Shown: positions 8,018 to 15,909 of the stretch, piece by piece
Layout: each line of letters opens with the position of its first letter
Position numbering within the stretch: position 1 is the first letter of the stretch
Assembly (NCBI GenBank): GCA_050014095.1
Contig: JBEKDZ010000007.1
Span: 1-59,724 of the forward strand
Source: RBG-13-51-18 sp050014095
GTDB taxonomy: Bacteria; Chloroflexota; Dehalococcoidia; Dehalococcoidales; RBG-16-60-22
Length of the DNA stretch: 59,724 nt
Direction: 5' to 3'
Translations under genes and position numbers: made by a program
Notes under the pieces: model-generated
Databases searched by the model: none
What the model saw: the letters and a program-made list of their open reading frames with translations, nothing else
Told to the model about the DNA's origin: nothing

Positions 8018-10498
8018 ATGGGGATTCTTAAAAAAATATATCATGCAATGATTAATAATAATTGGTTCGGCTACGTTTTCGCGGCAGTATCGGTAGCTTT
8101 TGCTACCTGGTTCAAGCAACTGGCGCAGCCAAATATAATCCCCGCCAATATGCCCATTCTTTATATCTTGGCGATTGTGCTTACGTCGACATTCTTCGGG
8201 CTGTGGCCGTCAGTATTGTGTAGTCTTTTGAGTCTGCTGGCTTATGATTTCTTTTTCTTGCCGCCCCTTTATTCTATGACATTTAATATCGAAGTGGTAC
8301 CGGTTTCACTGGTATTTTTCGTGGTAGGGCTAATTATCAGTTATCTATCATCTAACCTGCGTGAAAAAAGCGAAGAAGCTAAAAAGGAAGTGGCTATACG
8401 CAAACAACGCGAGGCGGAGCTCATATCTTACCATGAGCATCTCGAAGAACTGGTAAAACAACGCACCGCCGAGCTGGAAAAGGCAAACCTGGACCTGAAA
8501 AAAGAGATTGCCGAGCATATGAAAGTGGAGAATATGCTGCAGCAGAGCGAGGACAGGTTGAAGCGGTCACAGGAGATCGCCAATCTGGGCAGCTGGGAAC
8601 TTGATCTCACCAATAACTCCCTGTCCTGGTCTGATGAGGTATATCGTATTTTCGGCTTAAAACCGCAGGAATTCGGTGCTACCTATGAGGCTTTCCTGGA
8701 GACCATACACCCTGATGACCGCGCCGCCGTAAATGCTGCTTATTCCAGCTCGGTGAGCGAGGGAAGAGACACCTACGAAATCGAGCACAGAATTATCCGG
8801 AAAGCTACCGGCGAAGTGCGTTACGTGCATGAAAAGTGTCACCATGTAAGGAATGAAAGCGATAAAATTATTCGTTCCATAGGTATGGTTCACGATATTA
8901 CCGAGCGTAAAAAATATGAGGAAGCTCTATATAAAGCTCAAGAAGAATTAGAGATACGCATTCGGGAACGCACTAAAGAACTGGCTGAAGTGAATAAAGC
9001 ATTACAGGGAGAGATTACCGAACATAAACGAGCACAAGAGACTATTAATGCCGAAAATCAGCGATTCTATGGTGTTCTGGAGATGCTGCCGGTTTACGTG
9101 GTGCTTTTAACTCCGGATTACCACGTGCCTTTTGCCAACCATTTCTTCAGAGAGCGTTTCGGTGAGTCACACGGTAAACGCTGTTTTGAGTATCTTTTCG
9201 GACGGAGCGAGCCTTGTGAAATTTGCGAGACCTATACGGTCCTAAAGACAAAGGCACCGCATCACTGGGAATGGACCGGCCCGGATGGCCGCAATTACGA
9301 TATCTCCGACCTTCCTTTCACCGATACGGATGGTTCCTCTTTGATTATGGAGATGGGCATCGATGTTACCGAGCAAAAGCGGGCGCAGCAAGATCTGCGT
9401 AAAGTCCACGCCGAACTGGAAATACGGGTTGAGGAGCGTACCAAGGAGCTAAGTGAAACGCGTGATTACCTGGATAACCTGTTTAACTACGCCAATGCTC
9501 CCATCATCGTCTGGAACCCGGATTATAGGATTACCCGTTTTAACCACGCCTTTGAACGTCTCACGGGACGCACCTCGGATGAAGTAATAGGGATAAAACT
9601 CGACATATTATTCCCGGATGACAGCCATGATGAGTCTATGAAGCACATTCATGAAGCCACATCCGGGGAACGGTGGGAGGTGGTAGAGATTCCTATCATC
9701 CATAAAGATGGAACGGTGCGTATCCTGCTGTGGAACTCGGCAAACCTCTATGCCGTGGATGGCAGGACAGTTATTGCCACCATTGCCCAGGGACAGGACA
9801 TCACCGAACGTAAAAGGGTAGAACAAATGAAGGACGAGTTTATCGGGCTTGTCTCCCACGAACTGCGCACTCCCATGACGGTGATTACTGGTTCTCTAAA
9901 GACCGCCATGTCTGAAGGGATATCGATACAGGATAAACAAACTCTGTTGGAAAACGCCATCGAAGGCGCCGGCGCACTTTCCGCAATTCTGGAAAATCTG
10001 CTGGAGCTTTCCAGGTATCAAACCGGGCGTCTTCAGATTCATCGGGAAGCCATTGATTTATCGAGCATCGCCAACAACATAATAGAGAAGTTGCAACCGC
10101 ATAGCGAAGGGCACAGCTTCCGCATGGAGTTTGCCAGCAAGCTGCCGTTTGTCGAAGCCGACCCGATGCGCGTAGAGCGAATTATTTATAATCTATTGGA
10201 GAACGCCGTTAAATACTCTCCGGAAAATAGTGAGATTAAAATATTTGCGCAAAAAAAGGGGGAACAGATCATCACTGGCATTGCTGATAAAGGCATCGGC
10301 ATTTCAAAAGAAGACCAGGAAAGGATTTTCGAACCCTTCGAACGGTTGGGGAAAGCGGCGCGCCAGGGACTTGGGCTGGGATTGGTAGTCTGTAAACGCC
10401 TGGTAGAAGCGCAGGGGGGTCAAATCTGGGTAGAATCGGTGCCAAGGAAAGGCTCAACATTCTATTTCTCCCTGCCGGTATACAAAAAACCTGGTTAA
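8018..10498 (+). CDS. Membrane sensor histidine kinase: DUF4118, three PAS domains, HisKA, HATPase
   Basis: The 826-residue protein starts with four membrane helices (about residues 15-115) of the KdpD-like DUF4118 type. A coiled coil (120-180) follows, then PAS domains near 190-290, 345-455 and 480-600, each ending in a D(I/V)TE(R/Q)K linker. The dimerisation domain contains FIGLVSHELRTP with H614 as the phosphorylated histidine. The ATP-binding domain shows NAVKYSP, DKGIGI and GLGLGL. The middle PAS domain contains the Cys pair CEIC, which could sense redox state or bind metal; this is an inference. The start ATG has AAGGTG 5 bases upstream. It ends 18 bases before a convergent single-domain response regulator gene. 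With the OmpR-type regulator at 11875 it may form the system that reads the shared promoter box described below. Confidence 0.85.
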   Translation: MGILKKIYHAMINNNWFGYVFAAVSVAFATWFKQLAQPNIIPANMPILYILAIVLTSTFFGLWPSVLCSLLSLLAYDFFFLPPLYSMTFNIEVVPVSLVFFVVGLIISYLSSNLREKSEEAKKEVAIRKQREAELISYHEHLEELVKQRTAELEKANLDLKKEIAEHMKVENMLQQSEDRLKRSQEIANLGSWELDLTNNSLSWSDEVYRIFGLKPQEFGATYEAFLETIHPDDRAAVNAAYSSSVSEGRDTYEIEHRIIRKATGEVRYVHEKCHHVRNESDKIIRSIGMVHDITERKKYEEALYKAQEELEIRIRERTKELAEVNKALQGEITEHKRAQETINAENQRFYGVLEMLPVYVVLLTPDYHVPFANHFFRERFGESHGKRCFEYLFGRSEPCEICETYTVLKTKAPHHWEWTGPDGRNYDISDLPFTDTDGSSLIMEMGIDVTEQKRAQQDLRKVHAELEIRVEERTKELSETRDYLDNLFNYANAPIIVWNPDYRITRFNHAFERLTGRTSDEVIGIKLDILFPDDSHDESMKHIHEATSGERWEVVEIPIIHKDGTVRILLWNSANLYAVDGRTVIATIAQGQDITERKRVEQMKDEFIGLVSHELRTPMTVITGSLKTAMSEGISIQDKQTLLENAIEGAGALSAILENLLELSRYQTGRLQIHREAIDLSSIANNIIEKLQPHSEGHSFRMEFASKLPFVEADPMRVERIIYNLLENAVKYSPENSEIKIFAQKKGEQIITGIADKGIGISKEDQERIFEPFERLGKAARQGLGLGLVVCKRLVEAQGGQIWVESVPRKGSTFYFSLPVYKKPG

Positions 10499-10516
10499 AT
10501 CCTCTGCCCGGTATTT

Positions 10517-10894
10517 TTATTTCAAAAGCGCATTTATTTTCTTAATCATATCATTGGGGTCAAACGGCTTATACATGAAGTCGTTAGCGCCCGCCAGCAT
10601 CGCCGGGTCTTGATTCCCGGGGCTGGCGCTGAAGGCGATTACCGGTAAACTGGTAAAGGCGCGCAGCTTCTTTAATGTCTCAAAACCGTCCATCCTCGGC
10701 ATAACCATATCCAGCAGCACGATATCCGGCTGGGCTGAACTAATCAGCTCCAGGGCTTTCTCACCGGAAGTTGTCGTGATAACGCTAAAGCCGCGGAGTT
10801 TTAAATCTATTTCAATAAAAGTCAGCACTCTCGGATGGTCATCCACCACCAGGACTAGCTTTTTCTTTTCTGCTTCAACCATTTTGCTACTCAA
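10517..10894 (-). CDS. Single-domain response regulator (CheY-like receiver)
   Basis: The 125-residue protein is a receiver domain without an output domain. The acidic pocket is D18-D19, the phosphorylated aspartate is D62 (VLLDMVMPRMDG), the switch Ser is in AFSAS, and the conserved Lys is in YKPF. The gene is convergent with the histidine kinase gene. Such stand-alone receivers act in phosphorelays or bind other proteins. It is about 44% identical by eye to the receiver part of the regulator at 11875 (compare VVMPGMDGFETLKQ with MVMPRMDGFETLKK), so the two may compete for the same kinase. There is no clear promoter in the 10895-11050 stretch upstream. Confidence 0.8.
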   Translation of the reverse strand: MSSKMVEAEKKKLVLVVDDHPRVLTFIEIDLKLRGFSVITTTSGEKALELISSAQPDIVLLDMVMPRMDGFETLKKLRAFTSLPVIAFSASPGNQDPAMLAGANDFMYKPFDPNDMIKKINALLK

Positions 10895-11050
10895 CCGTCG
10901 GGAACAAACTTCAGTTACAGACGGTTAAAATTTATTATCCTTATTATACTTTATGCTGTGTCAAAGTATCATAAAAATTCTTAAAAATCCATAACAATTT
11001 TATTACATTTGTTAACTATTAACTCCCCGGCTAAATAGAACATGGATTTT

Positions 11051-11094
11051 GTCATAAATTTGTAATTATTCACTATAGGACTTTATAACTTTTC
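11051..11094 (+). promoter_or_regulatory. Bipartite promoter box A upstream of the isochorismatase-like gene
   Basis: GTCAT-N6-GTAAT, two half-sites 11 bp apart (11051 and 11062), overlaps the block TTTGTAATTATT (11059-11070). Eleven bases later comes TTTATAACTTTTC (11082-11094). The same layout with the same 11-bp spacer occurs at 12620-12663 and, inverted, at 13715-13750. The 11-bp direct repeat is typical of OmpR/PhoB-family binding sites, and TATAAC can serve as the -10 element, 18 bp after TTGTAA. The remainder of the gap 10895-11050 shows nothing else. Confidence 0.55.
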
Positions 11095-11167
11095 AAGACA
11101 CCGCGATATAGATTAGTACTTGATACTGGGTTTATTAAAAATCCACATATAAAACGGAGGTAAAGAG

Positions 11168-11776
11168 ATGGAAAACAAATTTACAGAACCTTTGGAGGCA
11201 AAAAATAGCGTCCTGCTGCTGGTAGACTACCAGGCGAGGATGTTCTGGGGCGCCAGCGCTATCGACCCAACATATGTGAAAAACAATGTTATGGCACTGG
11301 CAAAAGGGGCGGAAATACTGGGCGTGCCTACCGTTCTGACTACCATCGGGGCTAAGAACAATGGCGCATTCCTGCCGGAAATCGTGGAAATGTTCACTGA
11401 TATTCCGGTCATCGACCGTAAGCTGCCTTCTTTTGACGCTTTCGAGGACAAGGATGTTTTCAATGCCGTTAAAAAAACCGGCCGAAAACAGCTGGTGCTT
11501 TCAGGGTTATGGACCAGCATGTGCATGTCTTTCACAGCACTGCGTGGTCTACGCGAAGGTTTTAACGTCTTCGGCGTGATGGATACCGCTTCCTCGGAGT
11601 CGATGGATGCTCATAAAATGGCAATCAAACGCATGATACAAGCGGGTGTCGTGCCCTGCACCTGGATGCAGGTAGTCTCCGAATGGATGCATGACTGGCA
11701 AAATCCTAACGCCGGCGAGCTTATGTCTCGAGTTTATAGCGCCTATAATGGCTACTTCGGGCAAAAACGACCGTAA
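11168..11776 (+). CDS. Isochorismatase-like cysteine hydrolase (YcaC/nicotinamidase superfamily)
   Basis: The 202-residue cytoplasmic enzyme carries the superfamily triad: D20 in LLLVDYQ, K85 in IDRK and C119 in LSGLWTSMCMSFTALRG. The small, mostly hydrophobic surroundings of C119 and the WMQVVSEWMHDW segment near the C-terminus resemble YcaC-type members, whose substrates are largely unknown, more than true nicotinamidases. The ATG has the binding site GGAGG 9 bases upstream. The gene is monocistronic: promoter box A lies upstream and a strong terminator follows. The box shared with the HTH gene and the AsnC-like gene suggests a common two-component signal. Confidence 0.75.
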   Translation: MENKFTEPLEAKNSVLLLVDYQARMFWGASAIDPTYVKNNVMALAKGAEILGVPTVLTTIGAKNNGAFLPEIVEMFTDIPVIDRKLPSFDAFEDKDVFNAVKKTGRKQLVLSGLWTSMCMSFTALRGLREGFNVFGVMDTASSESMDAHKMAIKRMIQAGVVPCTWMQVVSEWMHDWQNPNAGELMSRVYSAYNGYFGQKRP

Positions 11777-11789
11777 ATAATGGAGTCCG

Positions 11790-11836
11790 GCAGGCGCGGG
11801 GAAGAGGGGTAGCAGTTGACATTTCCCTGCGCCTGC
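11790..11836 (+). terminator. Strong terminator hairpin after the isochorismatase-like gene
   Basis: GCAGGCGCGGGGAA (11790-11803) pairs along all 14 positions (one G-U) with TTCCCTGCGCCTGC (11823-11836) and is followed by ATTTATTATTT. The loop contains TTGACA (11816-11821), which could be the -35 element of the next gene's promoter. Confidence 0.7.
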
Positions 11837-11874
11837 ATTTATTATTTGTGTGCAGTTTATATTTGCAGGACAGC

Positions 11875-12576
11875 ATGGTAAGACAATTTCGCGTGCTTAT
11901 CGTCGATGATGAGCCGCGCATACTCAAGTTTCTCGACCTGAAGCTCAAAGCTTCAGGATATGATGTGCTAACTGCCAATAATGGTCCGGAGGCTATAGCT
12001 CAAGTGCAGGCGCAGGAGCCAGACCTCCTTGTCCTCGATGTAGTCATGCCCGGCATGGACGGTTTTGAAACCTTGAAACAAGTACGGGCTGTATCTTCTA
12101 TACCGGTTATCATTCTAAGCGCCCGCGAAGCTAACACGGATAAAATCAAGGGCTTGAAGCTGGGAGCCGATGACTATCTGGCCAAGCCGTTTAACCCTGA
12201 TGAACTGGTAGCCCGTATCGAAGCGGTCAGGCGTCGGCTGGCACCCGCGGAAACCCGGAAAATCGTTGACTCCATGACGCTGCAGCATGTCACCATTAAT
12301 CTCAAAAATCGCCTGGTTATGGTTAAGGGAAAAGAAATACAGCTGACCCGTATCGAGTGGCTCCTCTTGAGCGAGCTTGCCCGCAACCGAGGCAAGCTTA
12401 TGCTTTACGGGGAATTACTGACCAGGGTCTGGGGTCCTGAATACCGTGATGATGTACAAATATTGCGGACCTGGATTAGCCGCCTAAGACATAAAACAGA
12501 CCCAGACCCTGATAATCCCACCCTTATCCGTACCGTGCCCAAAACAGGCTATATCATTGATGAATCTATAGCCTGA
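11875..12576 (+). CDS. OmpR/PhoB-family response regulator
   Basis: A receiver domain (residues 1-120) has IVDDEPRIL at its acidic pocket, the phosphoacceptor Asp in LLVLDVVMPGMDG, and KPF near 103. A winged-helix Trans_reg_C domain (130-230) ends with the recognition part VQILRTWISRLRHKTDPDPDNP and TVPKTGYII. I place the start at the ATG at 11875, which has GCAGGA just upstream, and not at the GTG at 11848. OmpR-family proteins bind 11-bp-spaced direct repeats, and such repeats are found upstream of five genes in this window. The likely partner kinase is the PAS kinase at 8018. Confidence 0.85.
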   Translation: MVRQFRVLIVDDEPRILKFLDLKLKASGYDVLTANNGPEAIAQVQAQEPDLLVLDVVMPGMDGFETLKQVRAVSSIPVIILSAREANTDKIKGLKLGADDYLAKPFNPDELVARIEAVRRRLAPAETRKIVDSMTLQHVTINLKNRLVMVKGKEIQLTRIEWLLLSELARNRGKLMLYGELLTRVWGPEYRDDVQILRTWISRLRHKTDPDPDNPTLIRTVPKTGYIIDESIA

Positions 12577-12619
12577 ACAAACCACCAAACTTAATCCGCT
12601 GGCTCTGTATTCCACAAAT

Positions 12620-12663
12620 GTCATAGTTTTGTAATATTTACCACTCCTATTTTATGACTTTTC
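12620..12663 (+). promoter_or_regulatory. Bipartite promoter box B upstream of the HTH gene
   Basis: GTCAT (12620) and GTAAT (12631) are 11 bp apart. TTTGTAATATTT (12629-12640) is followed, after exactly 11 bases, by TTTATGACTTTTC (12652-12663, plus or minus one base). The layout is the same as in box A. Confidence 0.55.
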
Positions 12664-12713
12664 CAGCGCCCACCGTTTAAAATTCCAGAGTGACTAAATT
12701 TAACGGAGTCCCT

Positions 12714-12971
12714 ATGACATCAATAAATCAAGACCAGTCCTTTTTGAATATTAAGGGACAGGTAGCGAAAGTATTGCTCGAATATGCCAGAAACAGTAAT
12801 AACGGGCATAACCGATTGTCGCAGCGAGACATAGCGACGATGCTTGGCACAGGTTGGGATACAGTTCACCTGTCTCTCAAGTCTTTGTATAATGAGGGCA
12901 TCATCAGGATTGAGCGTAACCGCATAGTAGTGAATAAAGAATTAATCCAGAAGGTAGCTGGAGCCGTATAA
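12714..12971 (+). CDS. Crp-type winged-helix DNA-binding protein without sensor domain
   Basis: The 85-residue protein corresponds only to the C-terminal helix-turn-helix domain of the Crp/Fnr family: LSQRDIATMLGTGWDTVHLSLKSLYNEGIIRIERNRIVV, described here in two parts, is the typical HTH plus wing. No cyclic-nucleotide-binding domain precedes it. I choose the ATG at 12714 (GGAG 7 bases upstream) over the in-frame GTG at 12690. It is likely a small transcription factor or a relic of a larger Crp-type regulator. Box B upstream places it under the same control as the isochorismatase-like gene and the 13.1-13.7 kb operon. The 105-base gap after it holds no recognised signal. Confidence 0.65.
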   Translation: MTSINQDQSFLNIKGQVAKVLLEYARNSNNGHNRLSQRDIATMLGTGWDTVHLSLKSLYNEGIIRIERNRIVVNKELIQKVAGAV

Positions 12972-13076
12972 TCAACAGACCATTTACATAGTAAATAGCA
13001 CTATCAGGACAATCAATAGCTTTTATAATCGTTGTTAAACACGGAAAATTTTTCGCTTATCATCTCGCCAACAACG

Positions 13077-13376
13077 TTAGTTTACCGATTGTTCTTGTAA
13101 ATACATCGCATTCCCGACAGATACATAATAGGGGGCTAGTTTGTTCTCCCGGTTCACTAAAAGGTGAACATCCTTGGCGATGCGGTCTACGGAATCGAGA
13201 ACGGGCATCATTAGCTCGACCAATTTTTGCCGGTCGGCAGCTTCAATGATTACCATGATATTAGGATGCCCTTCTAGCGTATCGGCGACGACTCCTTTAA
13301 TCGTCTGGAGGATGTGCAGCGCATTGGCGGATTTATCTTCAAGAATATCTAGCAGCATATAAGCTTTCGCACTCAT
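13077..13376 (-). CDS. Stand-alone AsnC/Lrp-type effector-binding domain protein
   Basis: The frame is open upstream, but the natural start is the ATG at 13376, preceded by AAAGGTGG, giving 99 residues (MSAKAYMLLDIL...). The pattern of a beta strand (AYMLLDI), a helix (ANALHILQTIKGV), VMVIIEAADRQKLVELM and a last strand (DVHLLV) fits the alpha/beta AsnC_trans_reg (RAM) domain with no HTH domain. Such proteins often form rings that bind amino acids or other small ligands. It lies behind the Cys-rich small gene at 13663 and shares its promoter box. The ligand is unknown. Confidence 0.6.
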   Translation of the reverse strand: MSAKAYMLLDILEDKSANALHILQTIKGVVADTLEGHPNIMVIIEAADRQKLVELMMPVLDSVDRIAKDVHLLVNRENKLAPYYVSVGNAMYLQEQSVN

Positions 13377-13435
13377 TTTCAGCCACCTTTCTTTTTTAGC
13401 AAACTCCTGATATTTATTATATCTGCTACTAAGCC

Positions 13436-13663
13436 TTAAGAGGAATAGTACAAACGGCATGGTTCTTTAGAGCTACAGTTGTGGTATATCTGGCTGCCTA
13501 CCTGGGTAAATTTACGGGTCGGCATTAACGTATTACCATTTAGCCAGACTGTCTGGAGAGCTTTGCAACCGGGACAAAACGCCAGCAACTCTTCAGCTTG
13601 AGATGCCGCGTTCCTCTCCAACCCTCCAGAAACCTTCTTTTCATTAATCAACGTCAACATCAT
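13436..13663 (-). CDS. Small Cys-rich (zinc-ribbon-like) protein
   Basis: The 75-residue protein contains FCPGCKALQTVW near residue 30 and YHNCSSKEPCRLYYSS at the C-terminus. Together these give two CxxC/CxnC groups able to bind zinc. I know of no assigned function. The ATG-ATG start has GAGGGA 4 bases upstream. The gene is first in a two-gene minus-strand operon with the AsnC-like protein. The bipartite box C lies 52 bases upstream, so it belongs to the putative two-component regulon. Confidence 0.55.
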   Translation of the reverse strand: MMLTLINEKKVSGGLERNAASQAEELLAFCPGCKALQTVWLNGNTLMPTRKFTQVGSQIYHNCSSKEPCRLYYSS

Positions 13664-13714
13664 TCCCTCACTCTCCAGATAGCCTGACTTTGAAATTGTA
13701 TATATTAATTGATG

Positions 13715-13750
13715 GAAAAGTCATAAAATGACGTCCCGAATAATTACAAA
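13715..13750 (-). promoter_or_regulatory. Bipartite promoter box C upstream of the Cys-rich/AsnC-like operon
   Basis: On the minus strand TTTGTAATTATT (13750-13739), 11 bases, then TTTATGACTTTTC (13727-13715). This repeats boxes A and B with identical spacing and nearly identical sequence. It is oriented toward the 13663 start. The -35-like TTGTAA and -10-like TATGAC are 18 bp apart in all three copies. Confidence 0.6.
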
Positions 13751-13800
13751 AATATATCATCTCTTTGGCTTCGAGGGGATGTTTGGAGATGGCCAAATAG

Positions 13801-13831
13801 AAAAAACCCCGACCTATTAAAGCCAGGGTTT
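13801..13831 (-). terminator. Terminator downstream of glnB
   Basis: On the minus strand AACCCTGGC, a TTTAATA loop and a partly paired GGTCGGGGTT are followed by TTTTTT. It lies about 105 bases after the glnB stop and is the 3' part of repeat copy R1. Confidence 0.65.
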
Positions 13832-13882
13832 AGTATTATGCGTGGTGGGAACAGGGAAGAGATGAGCTCCATCTACCTACAA
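13832..13882 (-). repeat. Intergenic repeat copy R1 (partial)
   Basis: On the minus strand this reads TTGTAGGTAGATGGAG, a variable middle, then CCCACCACGCATAATACTA, and runs into the terminator. It aligns with the right half of the fuller copies at 43264-43405 and 58571-58709, where the consensus is TGTGGGTAGGTGGAGTT...CCCCGTCTCCACCA followed by CATAATA. The terminator part is shared with copy R3. Confidence 0.6.
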
Positions 13883-13935
13883 TAAATATAATGTATTGTA
13901 TTTTTTTCTCTGCTTTTCTTATCTCACAAACCAAC

Positions 13936-14274
13936 TTAAATAGCCGCTTCGTTTCTATCACCAGTGCGGACACGCACCGCCATTTCCACCGGTATGACGA
14001 ATATCTTGCCGTCGCCGGCATCACCGGTGCGGGCGCTACTGATGATAGCATCAATGACCGGCGGCACATCTTCATCCAATACCACCAGCTCAATTTTCAG
14101 CTTGGGCAGCAGGTCCACCCGGTATTCCCCCACCCGCCACTGGAGGGAAAGTCCTTTTTGTTTGCCGCGGCCGCTAACCTCGCTGACGGTCATACCGAAG
14201 TAGCTTTTTTCTTCGAGTGCCTTTTTCACCGCGTCCAGTCTTTCTTCACGGATAATCGCTTCTATCTTCTTCAT
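13936..14274 (-). CDS. glnB: P-II nitrogen regulatory protein
   Basis: This 112-residue P-II protein has the usual length and fold, with the N-terminal strand MKKIEAIIRE, a T-loop containing Y51 (GEYRVDLLPK), the B-loop with TGDAGDGKIFV, and a final strand. P-II trimers bind ATP/ADP and 2-oxoglutarate and block ammonium transporters when nitrogen is sufficient. Its ATG overlaps the amtB stop (ATGA), so the two are translationally coupled, the common amtB-glnK arrangement. Y51 is the residue uridylylated in proteobacteria; whether it is modified here is unknown. A truncated copy of this gene is at 41646-41789. Confidence 0.9.
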   Translation of the reverse strand: MKKIEAIIREERLDAVKKALEEKSYFGMTVSEVSGRGKQKGLSLQWRVGEYRVDLLPKLKIELVVLDEDVPPVIDAIISSARTGDAGDGKIFVIPVEMAVRVRTGDRNEAAI

Positions 14275-15506
14275 CGGAGAAAACCTCCGTAAGCTCTCTC
14301 GCCGTGTTGCGAGATATCAAGTCCTACTGTTTCCTCTACCTGCCCCACACGTAATCCTATGGTTTTATCGACCAGCTTGCCAAGCACCAGCGTCATTATA
14401 AAAGCAAACCCGCCCACCGAGATAACGCCGATTAGCTGCTTTAATAGCTGCATCGCGTTGCCCATTATCAAACCGTCGGCGCCAGCGGGGTTGACCGATA
14501 CCGTGGCGAAAATGCCGGTGGCTAAAGCCCCCCAGATGCCACCCAGACCGTGACAGGCGAAGACATCCAGCGAGTCATCCATGCCGCGTTTAATCTTGAG
14601 CAGCACCATGCCATAATAGGAAATGACCGCGGCAATTGCGCCGATGGCGATACCCGCCAGAGGAGTTACAAAGCCGGCGGCGGGCGTGATAGCCACCAGC
14701 CCCACCACCGCGCCGGTTACCGTACCTAATACTGTGGGACGTTTGTGTATCCAGCTGATAATCATCCAGGTGAAAGCCGCCGCGGCCGCCGCAACGTTGG
14801 TAGCGACGAAGGCGCTGGAGGCCAGCCCACCGGATGTTAAAGCGCTGCCGGCGTTAAAACCAAACCAACCGAACCAGAGCAACCCCGCGCCCAGCACGAC
14901 CATCGGGATGTTATTAGGTTCCATAGCATCTTGAGGAAAACCGCGGCGCCGTCCCAGCAGCATCACCAGCGCTAAAGCCGAGACGCCTGCATTAATATGC
15001 ACCACCGTGCCGCCGGCAAAATCGAGGATGCCGAGCTTAGCCAACCAGCCGCCGCTGCCCCAAACCCAGTGGGCAGTGGGCAGGTAAACGATGGTCAACC
15101 ACAGAACAGAGAAGACCAGCAGCGCACTGAACTTAACCCGTTCTACGATTGCGCCGGTAAAAAGTGCTACGGTGATAATGGCAAACATCGCCTGGAATAT
15201 CATAAAGGCGAGGTGAGGAACGGTCGTGGCATATATGGAGGACGGGTCCTGCCCAACGTTATTCAAGCCAAGGAAGTTGACTCCCCCGATAATTCCGGCA
15301 TGGTCGGTACCGAAGCTGAAACTGTAGCCGTAAAGTACCCAGATAAGCCCCACCAGCCCCAGGCAAGCGAAGCTCATCATAATGGTGGAGAGGACATTTT
15401 TACGCCGTACCATGCCGCCGTAGAATAGTGCCAGTCCTGGCGTCATTAACATCACTAAAGCAGAAGACATCAAAAGCCAGGCGGTATCTCCGGTATTGAT
15501 TGGCAT
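14271..15506 (-). CDS. amtB: Ammonium transporter, copy 1
   Basis: This 411-residue Amt/MEP/Rh channel has eleven predicted membrane helices. Signatures include FYGGMVRRKN, AHWVWGSGGWLAKLGILDFAGGTVVHINAG (given as a description of residues about 145-175) and the twin-His pore residues in VHINAG and FACHGLGG. It imports ammonium and is gated by the P-II protein encoded immediately downstream. A second copy at 41786-43021 is very similar throughout. Its promoter region carries four 11-bp-spaced direct repeats that suggest nitrogen-responsive control by an OmpR-type regulator. The start has GGAGG 8 bases upstream. Confidence 0.93.
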   Translation of the reverse strand: MPINTGDTAWLLMSSALVMLMTPGLALFYGGMVRRKNVLSTIMMSFACLGLVGLIWVLYGYSFSFGTDHAGIIGGVNFLGLNNVGQDPSSIYATTVPHLAFMIFQAMFAIITVALFTGAIVERVKFSALLVFSVLWLTIVYLPTAHWVWGSGGWLAKLGILDFAGGTVVHINAGVSALALVMLLGRRRGFPQDAMEPNNIPMVVLGAGLLWFGWFGFNAGSALTSGGLASSAFVATNVAAAAAAFTWMIISWIHKRPTVLGTVTGAVVGLVAITPAAGFVTPLAGIAIGAIAAVISYYGMVLLKIKRGMDDSLDVFACHGLGGIWGALATGIFATVSVNPAGADGLIMGNAMQLLKQLIGVISVGGFAFIMTLVLGKLVDKTIGLRVGQVEETVGLDISQHGERAYGGFLR

Positions 15507-15536
15507 CTTCGACCTCCTTTTGGTCTAGATGCCTTT

Positions 15537-15590
15537 ATTATATGAAGTCAATATTACATGCAAGTTACACATATGTTACATTCATGTTAA
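15537..15590 (-). promoter_or_regulatory. amtB promoter with four 11-bp-phased direct repeats
   Basis: On the minus strand the series GTTAAC, TGTAAC, TGTAAC, TGTAAT has its core pentamers starting exactly 11 bp apart (plus-strand positions 15586, 15575, 15564 and 15553). A perfect TATAAT (15542-15537) follows 10 bp after the last repeat. The format resembles the actinobacterial GlnR box (gTnAC-n6-GaAAC) and other OmpR-family sites. The amtB copy 2 promoter shows the same format with two good repeats. Confidence 0.6.
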
Positions 15591-15868
15591 CGGCCTGACC
15601 AATAGGCATAAAGCCGGCCGTAAGGACGTAGAAAACGCGGATATAGCTTAATAAAGTCGCCCTTGAGGATAGCATCCGCATCATAGCCAAACAGTTCGGC
15701 GAACTGGTTCACATATTGCCGGAGAACGGCATTATCGTTCTCGTCCAGTTTAGCCACGCCGACCTCTTTATTTTTGTCAATACCATGGAGAAATATTTTT
15801 GGCTGATTAATGAAGGCTGAAGCGATATTGCCAATATACCAGGTCGGTGTATTATAATTTATCGCAAG
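15587..15868 (-). pseudogene. 3' remnant of an unidentified gene upstream of amtB
   Basis: A frame of 93 codons runs from a TAG at 15871-15869 to a TAA at 15589-15587 without any ATG, GTG or TTG near its beginning. The protein looks real (WYIGNIASAFINQPKIF... and at the end FIKLYPRFLRPYGRLYAYW). A clearly related tail, FIKLFPCYLNPYGRLYAD-stop, stands in the same place upstream of amtB copy 2 (43129-43190). It is therefore the end of a gene once linked to amtB and now without its start. The family was not recognised. Its stop codon overlaps the distal amtB operator repeat. Confidence 0.4.
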
Positions 15869-15909
15869 CTAGATAAGGACACCCCCTGAATAAGAAAGGA
15901 CAAATCGTT

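Noticed and set aside
11875..12576. The OmpR-type regulator as a true GlnR
   Set aside because: It keeps a normal phosphorylation pocket, whereas GlnR proteins have an atypical one. Its position beside a histidine kinase gene suggests an ordinary two-component regulator; the GlnR-like repeats may still be its sites.
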